The notes: a model not told the origin generated them from the letters alone. A DNA stretch of 64,000 nucleotides from Streptomyces canus 299MFChir4.1 (GCF_000383615.1 NZ_KB911601.1:89064-153063), one strand, 5' to 3'. Shown: positions 50,806 to 61,287, numbered from the stretch's first letter. Program-made: numbers and translations.

Positions 50806-52119
50806 ATGATCAGACGACAGCAGGGGAGAGGGCGGGTCATCGCTCCGGCCGTCCCCGGAAAGGCCCCGACTTCGCGCGGATCAGGGCGAGTTTCCACGTG
50901 GGCCCCTTTTGCGTACGGTGCGTTCCGGATCTTGTTCGTGACCCAACTGGTCGCCAATGTGGGGCGACTCATGCAGGCAACCGGCTCAGCATGGGCGATC
51001 CAGGACGACGGAGGTTCGCCCCTGCAGGTGTCCTTGATCCAGACTGCCACCTATGCGCCCTTGGTGGGGCTCGGCTTCGTCGCCGGCACACTCGCGGACC
51101 GGCTCAACCGCCGGCTTCTGCTCATCGCGTGCCAGGCATGGATGGCCCTCAGCGCGACCGCCTTGTGTGTGGCCACGTGGCTCGGTCGCACCGACCCACT
51201 GGTCGTGCTCGCGCTGACCTTCGCCATCGGGCTCGGCACGGCAATCGCCGCACCCACTTGGGCAGCTCTCCAGCCGTCGCTGGTCCCCGGCCAACTCGCC
51301 GGCCGAGCGATCGCGTTGAACGGTCTGACGTTCAACGTGGCTCAAGCCACCGGACCCGCCCTCGCCGGCCTGGTGATCGCCACACTCGGCACACAGTGGG
51401 TTTTCGCCATCAATGCCCTGAGCCTCACTTGCACGGTGCTCGCCATCCTGGTCTGGAAGGCGCCCTCTCCGGCACCGCGGCCCAAGGAGTCGTTCGGACG
51501 GTCACTGCGCACCGGTCTTCAATGCATCATGGCGGCACCACAGCGCCAGATCCTGGCCCGCCTCGCGATCTTCATTGTGCCGGCCACTTCGGTGATGGCC
51601 CTGGCACCCGTCCTTGCCGATGAGCGACTCGGCCTCGACGGAAGTGGTTTCGGGGCCCTTCTGGCGACGTTCGGTGCCGGCGCGGCGCTGTCGGTGACCA
51701 TCTGGTCCCGAGTCGAGGGGCGCGGAGAGGAATGGGGCATGGTCCTCTCGGCCGCCCTGCTCACCGTCGCACTGGTGACCGCGGCCACCTGCACGCAGCC
51801 TGTCATCGTCGGCGGTGCCCTGCTGGCCTCAGGCACCGCCTATACGCTCGGCAGCACCTGCGCCTACGTCGCGGCGCAGCGCGTGGTCGACGACGCGCTG
51901 CGGGCCCGAGTCATGGCGGCCTATGTCGTCACCTCCGGCGCCGTGGTCGCTGCGGCAAGTGCAGGATGGGGCATCGTGGCCCGCACAGGAGTCGTCAGGG
52001 CTTTCGCCGTCGCGGCCGTACTCTCCGCCCTCAGTCTCGCAACCCGCACCCGATGGCCCCTGCCCCGCGGCATCGACAAGCGAGCCGACGACGCGACCGA
52101 GACCACACCCACGTCCTGA
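50806..52119 (+). CDS. MFS transporter, EntS/MFS_3 type
   Basis: A 437-residue membrane protein with about 12 hydrophobic segments, starting AFRILFVTQLVANVGRLMQATGSAWAI. The GTLADRLNRRLLLI loop between segments 2 and 3 is the MFS signature. Relatives export siderophores or drugs. It may remove a toxic intermediate of the aromatic pathway, but it stands 313 nt away and could be independent. Confidence 0.9.
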   Translation: MIRRQQGRGRVIAPAVPGKAPTSRGSGRVSTWAPFAYGAFRILFVTQLVANVGRLMQATGSAWAIQDDGGSPLQVSLIQTATYAPLVGLGFVAGTLADRLNRRLLLIACQAWMALSATALCVATWLGRTDPLVVLALTFAIGLGTAIAAPTWAALQPSLVPGQLAGRAIALNGLTFNVAQATGPALAGLVIATLGTQWVFAINALSLTCTVLAILVWKAPSPAPRPKESFGRSLRTGLQCIMAAPQRQILARLAIFIVPATSVMALAPVLADERLGLDGSGFGALLATFGAGAALSVTIWSRVEGRGEEWGMVLSAALLTVALVTAATCTQPVIVGGALLASGTAYTLGSTCAYVAAQRVVDDALRARVMAAYVVTSGAVVAAASAGWGIVARTGVVRAFAVAAVLSALSLATRTRWPLPRGIDKRADDATETTPTS

Positions 52120-52382
52120 GCCCCCCGAAGCCCGACCCTGAGCCGAGCGAGACGACACCTGTCTCGTGGACAAGACCTACGGCCGCCGTGCCGGCCAAGG
52201 GCGAGACTACGACCGGCATCGCCGCCCTGCCGCTGACCCACAGGTCAGCGCACACAAAGCGCACAGCAGGCATCGAGAACACATAGCGCTTCAACGGCGG
52301 GGTCCTCGGCCCGTCCCGTCCCGTCCGGGGTGGGAGTATCGCGCCCTCCCACGCCGGTCAGTCCGCTCTTACGGTTGATCTC

Positions 52383-53201
52383 ATGACCCATCATTCTCAC
52401 AGCGCGGATTCCGCGCGCATTTCCCAAGGGCCGTCGATCGGTGGCCCCCTGGCCGGCACAGTCGCGCTGGTGACCGGAGCCAGCAGCGGAATCGGTGAGG
52501 GCACCGCGCTCGCGCTGGCCGCCCTTGGTGCACGCGTGACCGTCGTGGCTCGTCGGGAGGACCGTCTCGACGGGCTCGTCGAGCAGATCGAAAAGACCGG
52601 TGGCCACGCTCTGGCCGTGGGCGCCGACCTCACCGACGAAGCACAGGCCCAAGCCGCCGTCACCCGCACCATCGAGGCATACGGCCGCCTCGACACCGTG
52701 GTGGCCAACGCGGGCGTCATGATCCTCGGACCGATCGCGGGTGCCGACACCGACGACTGGCGCCGGATGATCGAACTCAACACACTCGGGCTCATGTACA
52801 CCGCCCACGCCGCTGCCCCGCATCTGCTCAAGGCGGCGGCCGACGGCCCCCGAAAGGTCACGGACCTCGTCCTGGTCAGCAGCACCGCCGGGCGCATGGT
52901 GCGTGGTGGCGGTGGTGTCTACAACGCGAGCAAGTACGCGGTGACCGCCTTCGGGGAGGCCTTCCGCAAGGAAGTCACTCAGCGCCACCTGCGTGTTTCC
53001 CTCGTCGAGCCCGGCGCGGTGGAGACCGAACTGCCCCTGCAGAACCGCCCCGATGTGCAGGAGCGGATGTACGAGCGCTACACCACGATGGAATGCCTGC
53101 GCCCCGCGGACGTGGCGGACACCATCGCCTTCATCGTCACCAGGCCGCGCCACGTCGCCGTGAACGAGATCTTGGTGCGGCCGACCGAACAGCAGGAATG
53201 A
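52383..53201 (+). CDS. SDR family oxidoreductase
   Basis: The 272-residue SDR has TGASSGIGEGTALALAALG, ANAGVMILGP, SSTAGRMVRGGGGVYNASK (Ser, Tyr, Lys) and the end HVAVNEILVRPTEQQE. VARREDR indicates NADP. It shares its layout and ending (VNE.L.RPT) with the SDR at 32338-33069. About 24 residues precede the fold. It is followed by a terminator-like hairpin, so it is probably a single-gene unit. Confidence 0.92.
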   Translation: MTHHSHSADSARISQGPSIGGPLAGTVALVTGASSGIGEGTALALAALGARVTVVARREDRLDGLVEQIEKTGGHALAVGADLTDEAQAQAAVTRTIEAYGRLDTVVANAGVMILGPIAGADTDDWRRMIELNTLGLMYTAHAAAPHLLKAAADGPRKVTDLVLVSSTAGRMVRGGGGVYNASKYAVTAFGEAFRKEVTQRHLRVSLVEPGAVETELPLQNRPDVQERMYERYTTMECLRPADVADTIAFIVTRPRHVAVNEILVRPTEQQE

Positions 53202-53298
53202 CCGGCACGGCGTTCTGTCGGTGCCGGGCGCCTCGCTCCGTTCGAACAGCCCGAAGCCTTCTGCGCCTTGCTGCTCGACTTCGTCGACAGTCAGGAAC

Positions 53299-53340
53299 GG
53301 CGAGATGGGGGACCTACCCCTTCTGGGCCCCCATCTCGCC
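53299..53340. terminator. Terminator hairpin after the SDR gene
   Basis: GGCGAGATGGGGG (53299-53311) and CCCCCATCTCGCC (53328-53340) are exact 13-bp complements with a 16-nt loop. It lies about 100 nt after the SDR stop. Confidence 0.7.
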
Positions 53341-53453
53341 TTCACCGTCCTCACGGGCAGTTGTCAGCTCGCGCTCACAGCGGCGGTGGTCGACGGCTGC
53401 CGCAGCCGTCGCGGTCGCCGATTGTCGTCGGCCTTGTCAACGCGAAGCTCGCG

Positions 53454-53488
53454 TTGACTCCTAATTTTAGATCGAGTAGTCTTTAAAT
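53454..53488 (+). promoter_or_regulatory. Promoter of the TetR gene, predicts leaderless mRNA
   Basis: TTGACT (53454-53459), 17 nt, TAGTCT (53477-53482) is a near-consensus promoter in an AT-rich patch. The expected +1 falls at or within a base or two of ATG 53489, and no Shine-Dalgarno sequence is present. An imperfect dyad (TTTTAGA 53465-53471, TCTTTAAA 53480-53487) overlaps the -10 region and may be the TetR operator. Confidence 0.6.
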
Positions 53489-54142
53489 ATGGACGGAACC
53501 AATGAGACAGTGCGGCGCGGGAGGGGCCGACCCCGCAAGTTCGAGCGGAAACCAGCTCTTGAGATCGCCGTTCGACTGTTCTGGCAGCGGGGTTATGAAG
53601 CGACCGGCGTCGCCGAGTTGCGTGAGGCGATGGGCGGCATGCCGTCGGCGAGCTTCTACCAACTGTTCGGCAGCAAGGCCGAGTTGTTCGCCGAATCGAT
53701 CGCGCACTACCGCGCGACGTACGGACGCGCCCTCGACCCGCTGACCGACGCTTCGCTGGATCCGAAGGAAGCCATCAGGCAGACCCTGAGCCGGTCGATC
53801 GCGATGCAGACCGACAAGGAGCACCCGCTGGGCTGCATGATGGTGCTGGCCGCTCCGATTTCGGAAACGGACGACCCGGTCTACGAAATGGTGGCGGAGC
53901 GACGCCACATCACCCGCTCCCGCGTCCTGGACAGGGTCCGACAGGCGATCGCTGAAGGTGCGCTGCCGCCGGGGACCGATGCGGAGGCCATGGCCGGCCT
54001 CATCTACGGCTTCCTCATGGGCATCTCCACTCAGGCGCGCGATGGCGTGTCCGCCGAAACGATGCAACGTTCCGCCGACGCCCTTCTGGCCCTGTGGGGA
54101 CAGCCGGACGAAACGGATGTTGCCGAGAGCAGGGGCAGGTAA
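53489..54142 (+). CDS. TetR family regulator
   Basis: The 217-residue repressor has an N-terminal HTH: GRPRKFERKPALEIAVRLFWQRGYEATGVAELREAMG and SFYQLFGSKAELFAESIAHY. The remainder is helical and includes PLGCMMVLAAP, as in TetR proteins of the AcrR/YxaF sort. ATG 53489 follows the promoter directly. The stop overlaps the exporter start (TAATG). It most likely represses the exporter and itself, released by the exported compound. Confidence 0.93.
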   Translation: MDGTNETVRRGRGRPRKFERKPALEIAVRLFWQRGYEATGVAELREAMGGMPSASFYQLFGSKAELFAESIAHYRATYGRALDPLTDASLDPKEAIRQTLSRSIAMQTDKEHPLGCMMVLAAPISETDDPVYEMVAERRHITRSRVLDRVRQAIAEGALPPGTDAEAMAGLIYGFLMGISTQARDGVSAETMQRSADALLALWGQPDETDVAESRGR

Positions 54143-55626
54143 TGACCTCGACTTCCACATCACACACGTCTGCCCGGGCATGGGTAGGCGTGGTCACACT
54201 GCTGGCCGGCGCACTGCTGCCGCCGCTGGATTTCTTCATCGTCAATCTCGCCATTCCCTCGATCCAGGACGACCTCGGCGGCGGCGACATTCTGGGCCAG
54301 CAGATCGTGGCCAGTTACGCCGCCACGTACGCCGTGACACTCACCCTCGGTGGCCGACTCGGCGATCTCTACGGGCGACGGCGGATCTTTCTCATCGGCC
54401 TCGTGGGATTCGCCCTTGCCTCGCTCCTGTGCGGTTCGGCCGGGGAACCGTGGCTGCTCGTCGTCGGTCGTATCCTGCAGGGTCTCAGCGCCGCCCTGGC
54501 CGCCCCGCAGTCCCTGGCCCTCATCCGCGCAAGCCTTGAAGGCCGGGAGCAGACGATCGCCCTTGGCTTCCACGGTGCGACCTTCGGACTCGCCGCCGTC
54601 ATCGGCCAGTCCCTGGGCGGACTCCTCGTCACCGCCGACCTCTGGGGCCTGGGCTGGCGGGTGATCTTCCTCCTCAACCTGCCCATCGCCGCTCTCGCCC
54701 TGCTGGGCAGCCTGTTCCTGCACGATCCGCACACGCGAGGCGTGGAGAAACTCGACTGGGTCGGCGCCGTTCTGCTCTTCACCGGCCTTGCCGGAATCGT
54801 CATTCCGCTGGTCGAGGGACGCGCGCTGAACTGGCCCTGGTGGTGCTTCGTCCTGCTCGTCGTCGCCGCCGGCCTGCTGCACAGGTTCTGGCGCTTCGAG
54901 TCGACCCTCAGCGCCGGCCGGAACCGCGAGCGCCACGTCATGCCCCTGGTACCACCACGAGCAGTGACCGCGCCCGGTGTGCGGATCGCACTGACTGCGG
55001 TCGCCCTGTTCTACTCCATCGCCGCGTTCTTCCTCATCTTCTCCGAATACGAGCAGACCGTAGGGCGCACGCCGCTCCAGGCCAGCCTGGACATCCTGCC
55101 GCTGGGCATCGGGTTCCTGATCGGACCGCTGACCGTGCAGTACCTCATGCGGATCATGCCGCGCCGTATCGCCGCTCTCGGCCTGCTCCTGGAGACCATC
55201 GGCTTCCTCGTCTTCGCCGCACTCGTCGCCGCACTCGACCAGACCCCGTGGGCCGCCGCACCCCTGGCGCTCATCGGCTTCGGTCAGGGACTCGCCCTGC
55301 CGTCGCTGATCCGCATCGCGGTCACCCACATCCCGCGTACGTTCGCCGGCCTGGCCAGCGGTTTGGTCAGCGCGACCCTTCAGATCAGCGCCGCTCTGTC
55401 GGTCGCGATCATCGGTGGCATCTACTACGCCAGCGCCGGCGCATACGGGGCGAGCCCCGCGATCATCACGGCGTCGATCCTCATCGCGGTGCTGCTGTTC
55501 GGCTCCTCTGTGCTGTCGGTACGCGCCGAACGCGTCCCGTCAGAGGAGACATCCACCAAGGTTGTCGGCACACACGACGGCGAGGTGAAGGAAGGAAAGA
55601 CACTCTCCCCGGTACGAGATCGGTAG
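54142..55626 (+). CDS. MFS drug exporter, DHA2 (EmrB/QacA) family
   Basis: A 494-residue transporter with 14 predicted hydrophobic segments. Segment 1 carries LPPLDFFIVNLAIPSI (family motif D1), loop 2-3 GGRLGDLYGRRRIF (motif A) and segment 5 GQSLGGLLV (motif C, export). It is translated by stop-start overlap with tetR. Resistance to a drug or self-made compound is expected. Confidence 0.93.
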   Translation: MTSTSTSHTSARAWVGVVTLLAGALLPPLDFFIVNLAIPSIQDDLGGGDILGQQIVASYAATYAVTLTLGGRLGDLYGRRRIFLIGLVGFALASLLCGSAGEPWLLVVGRILQGLSAALAAPQSLALIRASLEGREQTIALGFHGATFGLAAVIGQSLGGLLVTADLWGLGWRVIFLLNLPIAALALLGSLFLHDPHTRGVEKLDWVGAVLLFTGLAGIVIPLVEGRALNWPWWCFVLLVVAAGLLHRFWRFESTLSAGRNRERHVMPLVPPRAVTAPGVRIALTAVALFYSIAAFFLIFSEYEQTVGRTPLQASLDILPLGIGFLIGPLTVQYLMRIMPRRIAALGLLLETIGFLVFAALVAALDQTPWAAAPLALIGFGQGLALPSLIRIAVTHIPRTFAGLASGLVSATLQISAALSVAIIGGIYYASAGAYGASPAIITASILIAVLLFGSSVLSVRAERVPSEETSTKVVGTHDGEVKEGKTLSPVRDR

Positions 55627-55691
55627 ATCTCGTCTCCTCGGCTGTGAGAGATGGCGCCGAAGCGGAACCTGGCAGAGGCCGGCAGGGGCAC

Positions 55692-55734
55692 CCGTGAGGC
55701 GGACACCACATGCGTGCCGGTGTCCGCCTCACGG
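55692..55734. terminator. Terminator hairpin after the exporter gene
   Basis: CCGTGAGGCGGACACC (55692-55707) and GGTGTCCGCCTCACGG (55719-55734) are perfect 16-bp complements with an 11-nt loop, 65 nt after the stop. It is one of the strongest hairpins in the window. Confidence 0.8.
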
Positions 55735-56269
55735 CCACATGCACAACCGTCGCTCCCACGGGCGCAGCAAATCCGACGGTCGGACACTCGCTGGTGCGGC
55801 GCTGTTTGCGGCGTCACCACCGCGGAAGGCCGGCCGGCTCCATTCTGCTCAGCAGACCAGACTCTGAACGCGCCTGCCTGGCAGCGGAGTTCGGCGTCAG
55901 GATCGGCCGGTCACATCTGGCAGCGCTGAGATGCCGGACCTCGGTCCGGCGTGATCAACGATGCGGGCCCTCGACCTGCACGGCGCCGTCTCCCTGTTGC
56001 TGCTGCAGCCGACCACTGCATGGCCGAACGACCTGGATCGATACGCACAGACCCTCGGGAATTGCATCAGATGCGTGATCGGTCGTTGGTGAGTTGCCAT
56101 GGACTGCGGGAAGTGTACCGGCGCGCTACTTGACGTCATTCATTCTGATCGACGTCTTGACCTGCAGGTTTGTTTATGATCAGTCGTTATGCATGATTCT
56201 GCCCTCTGATGCGAGAGGGTGGGGAGTGTCCGACGGTACGAGGGAAGTGCAGGGGGCTGCGCGGCTTGA
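55735..56269. other. Gene-free stretch
   Basis: About 530 nt, more AT-rich towards 56130-56200. No reliable gene is seen. One plus-strand piece near 55870-55925 (CLAAEFGVRIGRSHLAAL) resembles the HTH of IS630-type transposases and may be a scrap of one. Confidence 0.35.
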
Positions 56270-57690
56270 GCTGGTCTCCGGGGTGCATCTGCTGCATCCC
56301 GAGGACGCCGCTCACGCAAGCTGGAGCCCTGGATCGACTGCGGACGCCTTTCCCGCGTCACCGCCAGGACCGCACGGGGACCCGTCTGCGAAAACGGCTG
56401 GGAGAAAGCCCCCGAGGCCCATAGGCCCTGCCAGCAGTGCGGCGCGGTCGAGCGGCTGTTCCACTTCGGTCTCTGCCGTCGATGCGCCGGCGAACGCCAG
56501 CTGCGGACACTGCTGACGCCGCCCGACGGCAAAGGCCGTCCCGAGCTCGACAAGGTCGCAGCCGCCCTGCTGGACCTCAACCCCCGCCGAACCCTGCTCT
56601 ATTTGCGGGAGTCAGCCACCGCTGGCCGTCTCGTCACCGACCTCGCCGCCGGGGCCTGCGAGCTCAGCCACGAAGCCCTCGACGCCCGCCTGAGCCACCA
56701 GCATCGGGACCTGGCCGTCGAGTACTTCCGGGCCGTCCTGGTCTCCGCCGGCATTCTCCCGGTCCGGGACGAGTACCTGGCACGGCTGGAGCGATGGATC
56801 GAGCAGAAGACCGCGGCCATCGAAGATCCAGAGGACCGCCGCCTGATCACCGCGTTCGCCCGCTGGGACCGCATCGCTCGCATCCGACGACGAGCCCGCA
56901 ATCCGATCTCCTCCTTCACCAGCGACATCGCCCAGACCCAGATCGCCAAGGCCGTCACCTTCCCCAACTGGATCAAGGGGTACGAGGAGACGTTGGCAAC
57001 CTGCCGACAGCCCCTCATCGACCTCTGGCTCACCTCGGAGGAGCACCATGGCCCCTACGTCGCACGGCCATTCGTCCGCTGGGCGGTCCGCAGCAAGTTC
57101 GCCACCAACATCAGCATTCCTGGCAAGCCACAGCGGACGTACCACAGCCCGCTCGACGCCGACGAACGCTGGGCGACCGCCCGGAGACTCCTGAACGACG
57201 ACTCCATCGAGACCAGGGACCGAGTCGCTGGGCTGATGGTGGTCCTGCTCTATGGCCAGTTCCCGGCGAAGACCTGCCGCCTGACCGTCAACCACGTCAT
57301 CCACAACGAGAACGGCGTCGCCCTCCGCCTCAACACGCTCCCGCTGAAGCTCCAGCCGCCTATGGACGGCCTGGTCCTCCAACTCGTCGACCTCGCACGC
57401 GACCACGAGCGCACGGTGATATCGAACGAGCACAACGCGCTCTGGCTCTTCCCATCGCTTCAGATGCCCGGAAGACCCATGACCAGCCAGCAACTCGGCC
57501 GCCGCCTCCGCACCATCGGACTCCCCTCCGAAGCCGGACGAAGCGCGGCCCTGCTCGACCTCTGCGCGCAGATCCCCCCGGGCGTTCTCCAACGTCTGCT
57601 CGGATAAGCCCTGCGGCTGCCGATCGCTGGTCAGCCGGGGCCGTCAGGACCGCATACGCAGCCGAGGTGGCCCTCCGATCAGACGGCTGA
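56270..57690 (+). pseudogene. Integrase-like protein with zinc ribbon, frameshifted
   Basis: The frame is open from about 56270 to TAA 57607 but has no ATG, GTG or TTG before TTG 56603. The part before 56603 nevertheless reads as protein: LEPWIDCGRLSRVTAR, then a Cys ribbon (CQQCGAVERLFHFGLCRRC). The main body (DRVAGLMVVLLYGQFPAKTC, LWLFPSLQMPGRPMTSQQLG) resembles the catalytic-core fold of tyrosine recombinases without a clear R-H-R-Y set. After QRLLG the sequence continues in the next frame as ISPAAADRWSAGAVRTAYAAEV, to 57690. One base appears lost near 57603. The 5' start is also lost. Confidence 0.65.
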
Positions 57691-57741
57691 GACCCGTTTA
57701 GCAGCACCGACGTCTGCGCGGCGGGCTGCCATCATGCTCGA

Positions 57742-58197
57742 ATGGCCCACGACATAATCTTCTTCCTCGCCCCTGACGACGAGACGGCCGCCTCGACGCG
57801 CCTGCGGGGACCTGGTGAGGACTTTGAGTCTGTGACCTGCCGTTTTATTGAGCCGGACAGTGCCATCGCCGAGTGGGACATGTACTTCGAGGCGCCTTCG
57901 GCCGAGGCTCCGCCGCTTGAGCAGGTCTATGCGTGGCGGCCGTGGCCGGGGTGGGTCGCCGCCCCCTTGAACGATGGCGTTGAGGTGTTGGCTCTGCCGA
58001 AGCGGCTGACTCGAGCGCTCGGCGAAGCGAGTTCCGCCGAGCTCGAAGAGCTCGCAGGCCGCTGGATTGCGCGACTTCGGTCTGAGGACGGCGACGATAT
58101 GACCGACGATGATCTCCTTGCGGTCTTGCAGGATGTTGCCCGCCTCGCAGCGTCTGCGGCGAATACGGGTGGCGGCCTCTACAGCTGGAGCTTCTGA
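57742..58197 (+). CDS. Hypothetical protein, 151 residues
   Basis: A small acidic protein (MAHDIIFFLAPDDETAAS, AAPLNDGVEVLALPKRL, DDDLLAVLQDVARLAA). I recall similar short proteins in streptomycetes but no function. It is soluble and has no signal. Its last 19 nt overlap the end of the convergent gene at 58179-58577. Confidence 0.7.
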   Translation: MAHDIIFFLAPDDETAASTRLRGPGEDFESVTCRFIEPDSAIAEWDMYFEAPSAEAPPLEQVYAWRPWPGWVAAPLNDGVEVLALPKRLTRALGEASSAELEELAGRWIARLRSEDGDDMTDDDLLAVLQDVARLAASAANTGGGLYSWSF

Positions 58198-58577
58198 TCG
58201 CTTCCCCGCGAGGGACGTTCGTTCTTGACGCCGCTGCACGCCAGGAGCTCGGTCCCGGTGGCGTCGAAGTACAGGGTGAAGAACCAAGATCGGTCTGCTG
58301 CGACGATGTTGCCGGTACGCAGTTGCTCGTCGCGGTGCAGAGCGCGGAGGATCTCAACGGTCTCGTCCAGGCCGAGGGTCGTCAGGCCGATCTTCAACGA
58401 CCGTTTCAGCCTTGTCGCAGCGATGCCGAGGACCATCCACTGTGGCGGCTGTCCGTCGTAGAGCATTACCTTGCCGCCGGCGGCGATGGCGTCGCGTGCT
58501 GCCTTGCAGCCACTGGTCTGGTCTTTGAGCATCCCGGTGATGTCGGGCTGACTCGGGGTCTCGTCCTCGGTGGCCAT
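58179..58577 (-). CDS. Hypothetical protein, 132 residues
   Basis: Starts at ATG 58577 (ATEDETPSQPD); an earlier start would add a Pro/Arg-rich stretch. It contains YDGQPPQWMVLGIAATRLKR and NIVAADRSWFFTLYFDATG. No family recognised. Convergent with the previous gene. Confidence 0.55.
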   Translation of the reverse strand: MATEDETPSQPDITGMLKDQTSGCKAARDAIAAGGKVMLYDGQPPQWMVLGIAATRLKRSLKIGLTTLGLDETVEILRALHRDEQLRTGNIVAADRSWFFTLYFDATGTELLACSGVKNERPSRGSDQKLQL

Positions 58578-58695
58578 GCGGCGACTGCAGGGAGCGAACA
58601 GGGGCGTCGCTACGGGATTCGGCGTGGCCTGCCCAGGGCCGTTGGGAGCCATATCAGGCCGCCTACCCAACGGAGGACGTCCGTCGATGACGATC

Positions 58696-59265
58696 TTACT
58701 TCGCGCTGACGGCCGCAGCCTGTGTGCGGCATCGTTCCAGCCCTGCAGTCACCTCTTCGTGGTCCGGGCAGTCCTGGCTGGCCAGGAGTTCGCCAGCCGC
58801 GGTCATGGCTGCCCAAAAGTCGGGTGGTGAGCCGCGCCCGTCCCGGAACCGGGTTTTGGCGAAGTAGAGGAAAATCTTCGTGAGCTCCCCGGCGCGAAAA
58901 CACGCGAGCAGGCCGCCGGGATAGCCTCCGCGGGCACCAGCGGCGGTTCCCAAGAGGTCGCGGATACGCTCATCGTGTTCCTCAAGTACTCGGTCCACGA
59001 TGAAGACGTGCCCAAACTTGAGCACCAAGGCGAGGTCCTCCTCCTCACCCACCGCGAAGTCTGAGAAGCGTGACTCGACCTCGCGGAGCCGGGCCTCGGC
59101 GTCAGTCCGCGGCACACCCAGGGCCAAGCACACGGCCAACAGACAGACACCCCATTTGCCGGTCCTCGCGGCCAGCTCGGCGAAGACCTCCTCGTCGCTT
59201 CGCCCTGCGGCGAGCAACTCCTGCGCCTCCAGAACCAGCGCACCCTCGCCCTCCCCATGACTCAT
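58696..59265 (-). CDS. Hypothetical protein, 189 residues
   Basis: An all-helical, acidic protein: LEAQELLAAGRSDEEVFAEL, VGEEEDLALVLKFGHVFIVD, then LACFRAGELTKIFLYFAKTR. The frame has strong coding bias, but no family is recognised. A Gly/Ala loop (GTAAGARGGYPGG) separates two helical halves. Confidence 0.7.
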   Translation of the reverse strand: MSHGEGEGALVLEAQELLAAGRSDEEVFAELAARTGKWGVCLLAVCLALGVPRTDAEARLREVESRFSDFAVGEEEDLALVLKFGHVFIVDRVLEEHDERIRDLLGTAAGARGGYPGGLLACFRAGELTKIFLYFAKTRFRDGRGSPPDFWAAMTAAGELLASQDCPDHEEVTAGLERCRTQAAAVSAK

Positions 59266-61287
59266 GGCGAGAGATTACCGCGCAGGTGCGATGGCCGAGT
59301 CGGCTGTGTTCCCCTCGCTCACCGAGGCAGCGCGAAGCTTCCCAGCCAGCGGGGTGTGAAGCGCAGCAGAGCCGGGTTGCAGCCCTATTCCGCTCAGTCG
59401 AATATCCGAAGCTACCGACATGATGTCGCGGCCGTCGCAACCAGTGGAGCCCTCGCCCTGTGTGCAACCCAGTAGTCTGTGGGCCGTCGACCGGATCGGC
59501 CCTGTTCACGTCGCCGGCCTCAAACCGGCGAGGCCCTCGGCCGTACGGTTCCGATGGACGCAACGACAGCGCTGGACCAGCAGCAAGCGGCCGAGGCCCG
59601 CCCGCGAAGGGTGCCCTGGCAACGCGCCGGCACCCCATGTCACCGCCCGAAGTCACGGCGGACTGACCACGACGATCCACATAGCGGGGCAGATCCCGCT
59701 GCAGGTTCGTTTGTCAGCGGGCAGACGATGGGCGCACCGGCCGCAACTAATGTCACGGCCCCTCTGCGATTGCCTGACGTCTCGGTCGACCGCGTACCAG
59801 ACAGCGTGACCGGGCTGGCGTCGCGTCCTTTCCGAGGCGCTCCGCGCCCTGCTCACGTCGTCCGAACGGCGGTCCCGGTGCGGTGGACTTGACCGCGACG
59901 TTGGCGTCGGCCGACGTGTTTCCCTCATGGCCCAGCCGGGGGAGTCCGTCCGCGCGCCGCATAGAGGGACGGGACTCGACTGCGAAAGCGAAGATCGCTT
60001 CCTGGCCCCCACGCCCTTCCAGGAGCCGTCGTTGCTCCCAGAAGCAGGAAAGCACCGGTAGTGATGACAGTGCGGTACAAGGCTCGGAGTCTCATGACAC
60101 GTCCTACCCTTCAGGAGGACTTGCTCTGGTCATTCGTGGGATCTGAGGGTCCGATCGAGCTGGTGTTCGCCAAGCACGCACTCCTGCGCATTGTCGGAAA
60201 TGGCGACGCACAAGACCACAACACCTGCAAGGAACGGTCCGCCTTCCACACGATGTCAAGATCCATTCGCACTGTCAATACCGAACGTTCTACCTTTTCA
60301 GTGACGACGCGAAACCTGATCGACAGGCTCGGCCCTGTCGGGCCCGGGACGGTGACGTGGTTTCCGGCGTCTCCCTCAGGGCTGCTAGTCGCGGGCTGCG
60401 GGCAGGTGTTCCGTGTGTTCCCAGTGAACACACAACCGTGTCCCTCTCTTCATGAGGACACACCACCGCTCGGGCCCGCGCACACCTCCGCACCGCTCAG
60501 CCCTGAAGACCCACCAATCTGGGCAACGCGGCAAGAATCGGGTTCTTACCGGCCGACCATGAAGAGGTGACATGCAGCTGCATCGATCAACTGCTCCAGA
60601 CACATGATCTGACCAGATGCCTGACGTCTTGATTCGTTGCCTACCGCAGCATCGACGCGACCGCCTGCGGCCAAGAACGGCATGACGAGCGCTCGCACCC
60701 GATCCGCGGTCAGCAGCCAAGGTGCCGTGCTGTACACGATCAGCATGCCGTCCTACCGCCGCAGCAACAGCATTTCCTGACGCGACGTCATTCAACTAGA
60801 CTCGGGAACTCACCGCATTCCTGAGCTGATACGCCGCCGAGCGCTGGTCGCCGTACGCACTCTCGCGCGGCATCAGTGCTGCGCCACCACGCCATACTCA
60901 TCAGTAGAACTGAGCAGTAGCCTCAAACCATTCACGATGTGCGTTGATGGTGGCCCGTGGGCGTTCCCGCGACGCCATGGGACCACACTGAGACTGTTTC
61001 GCTCAGCTCGCATTTATTCCCACACGTCTCGCATGACGGACCGACACTCAATGGCCTATGTCACGGGCGGAGGGCGTTCACTTTTTGTTTCGCGAGACGT
61101 AAGTTCTTGGCGGTCAGTGGGAAGCAGGGCCGGTCGAGGGGCTGTAGAACCCGGCTCCGGGCTACTGACATGGCGTACCGGACGCAGACCGGTACGTCTT
61201 GATGTGTGCGGTGTAACCCGATGCGGGGCAGCCGGCACCACTGAAACCCTCAACTACGCGTCACCACCTCATTCATGGAGCAACGGC
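59266..61287. other. Two-kilobase stretch without a recognisable gene
   Basis: Third-position bias is weak in all frames. The longest plus frame (60061-60570) and several minus frames lack ribosome-binding sites and family motifs. A dyad GTGTGTTC (60413-60420) / GAACACAC (60426-60433) is present. A promoter for the SsgA-like gene should lie in the last 300 nt. Non-coding or decayed DNA is likely; an unrecognised RNA cannot be excluded. Confidence 0.45.

Noticed and set aside
52305..52330. Short CCCGT tandem repeat
   Set aside because: Only about three units; likely low-complexity GC sequence, not a CRISPR or satellite.
56157..56200. TTGACC and TATGAT as a promoter
   Set aside because: The spacing is only 12 nt, too short for a sigma-70 type promoter.
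60061..60570. Plus-strand frame of 169 codons
   Set aside because: Weak coding bias, no family motif; its start lies in a stretch with no coding neighbour. Left as part of the gene-free entry.
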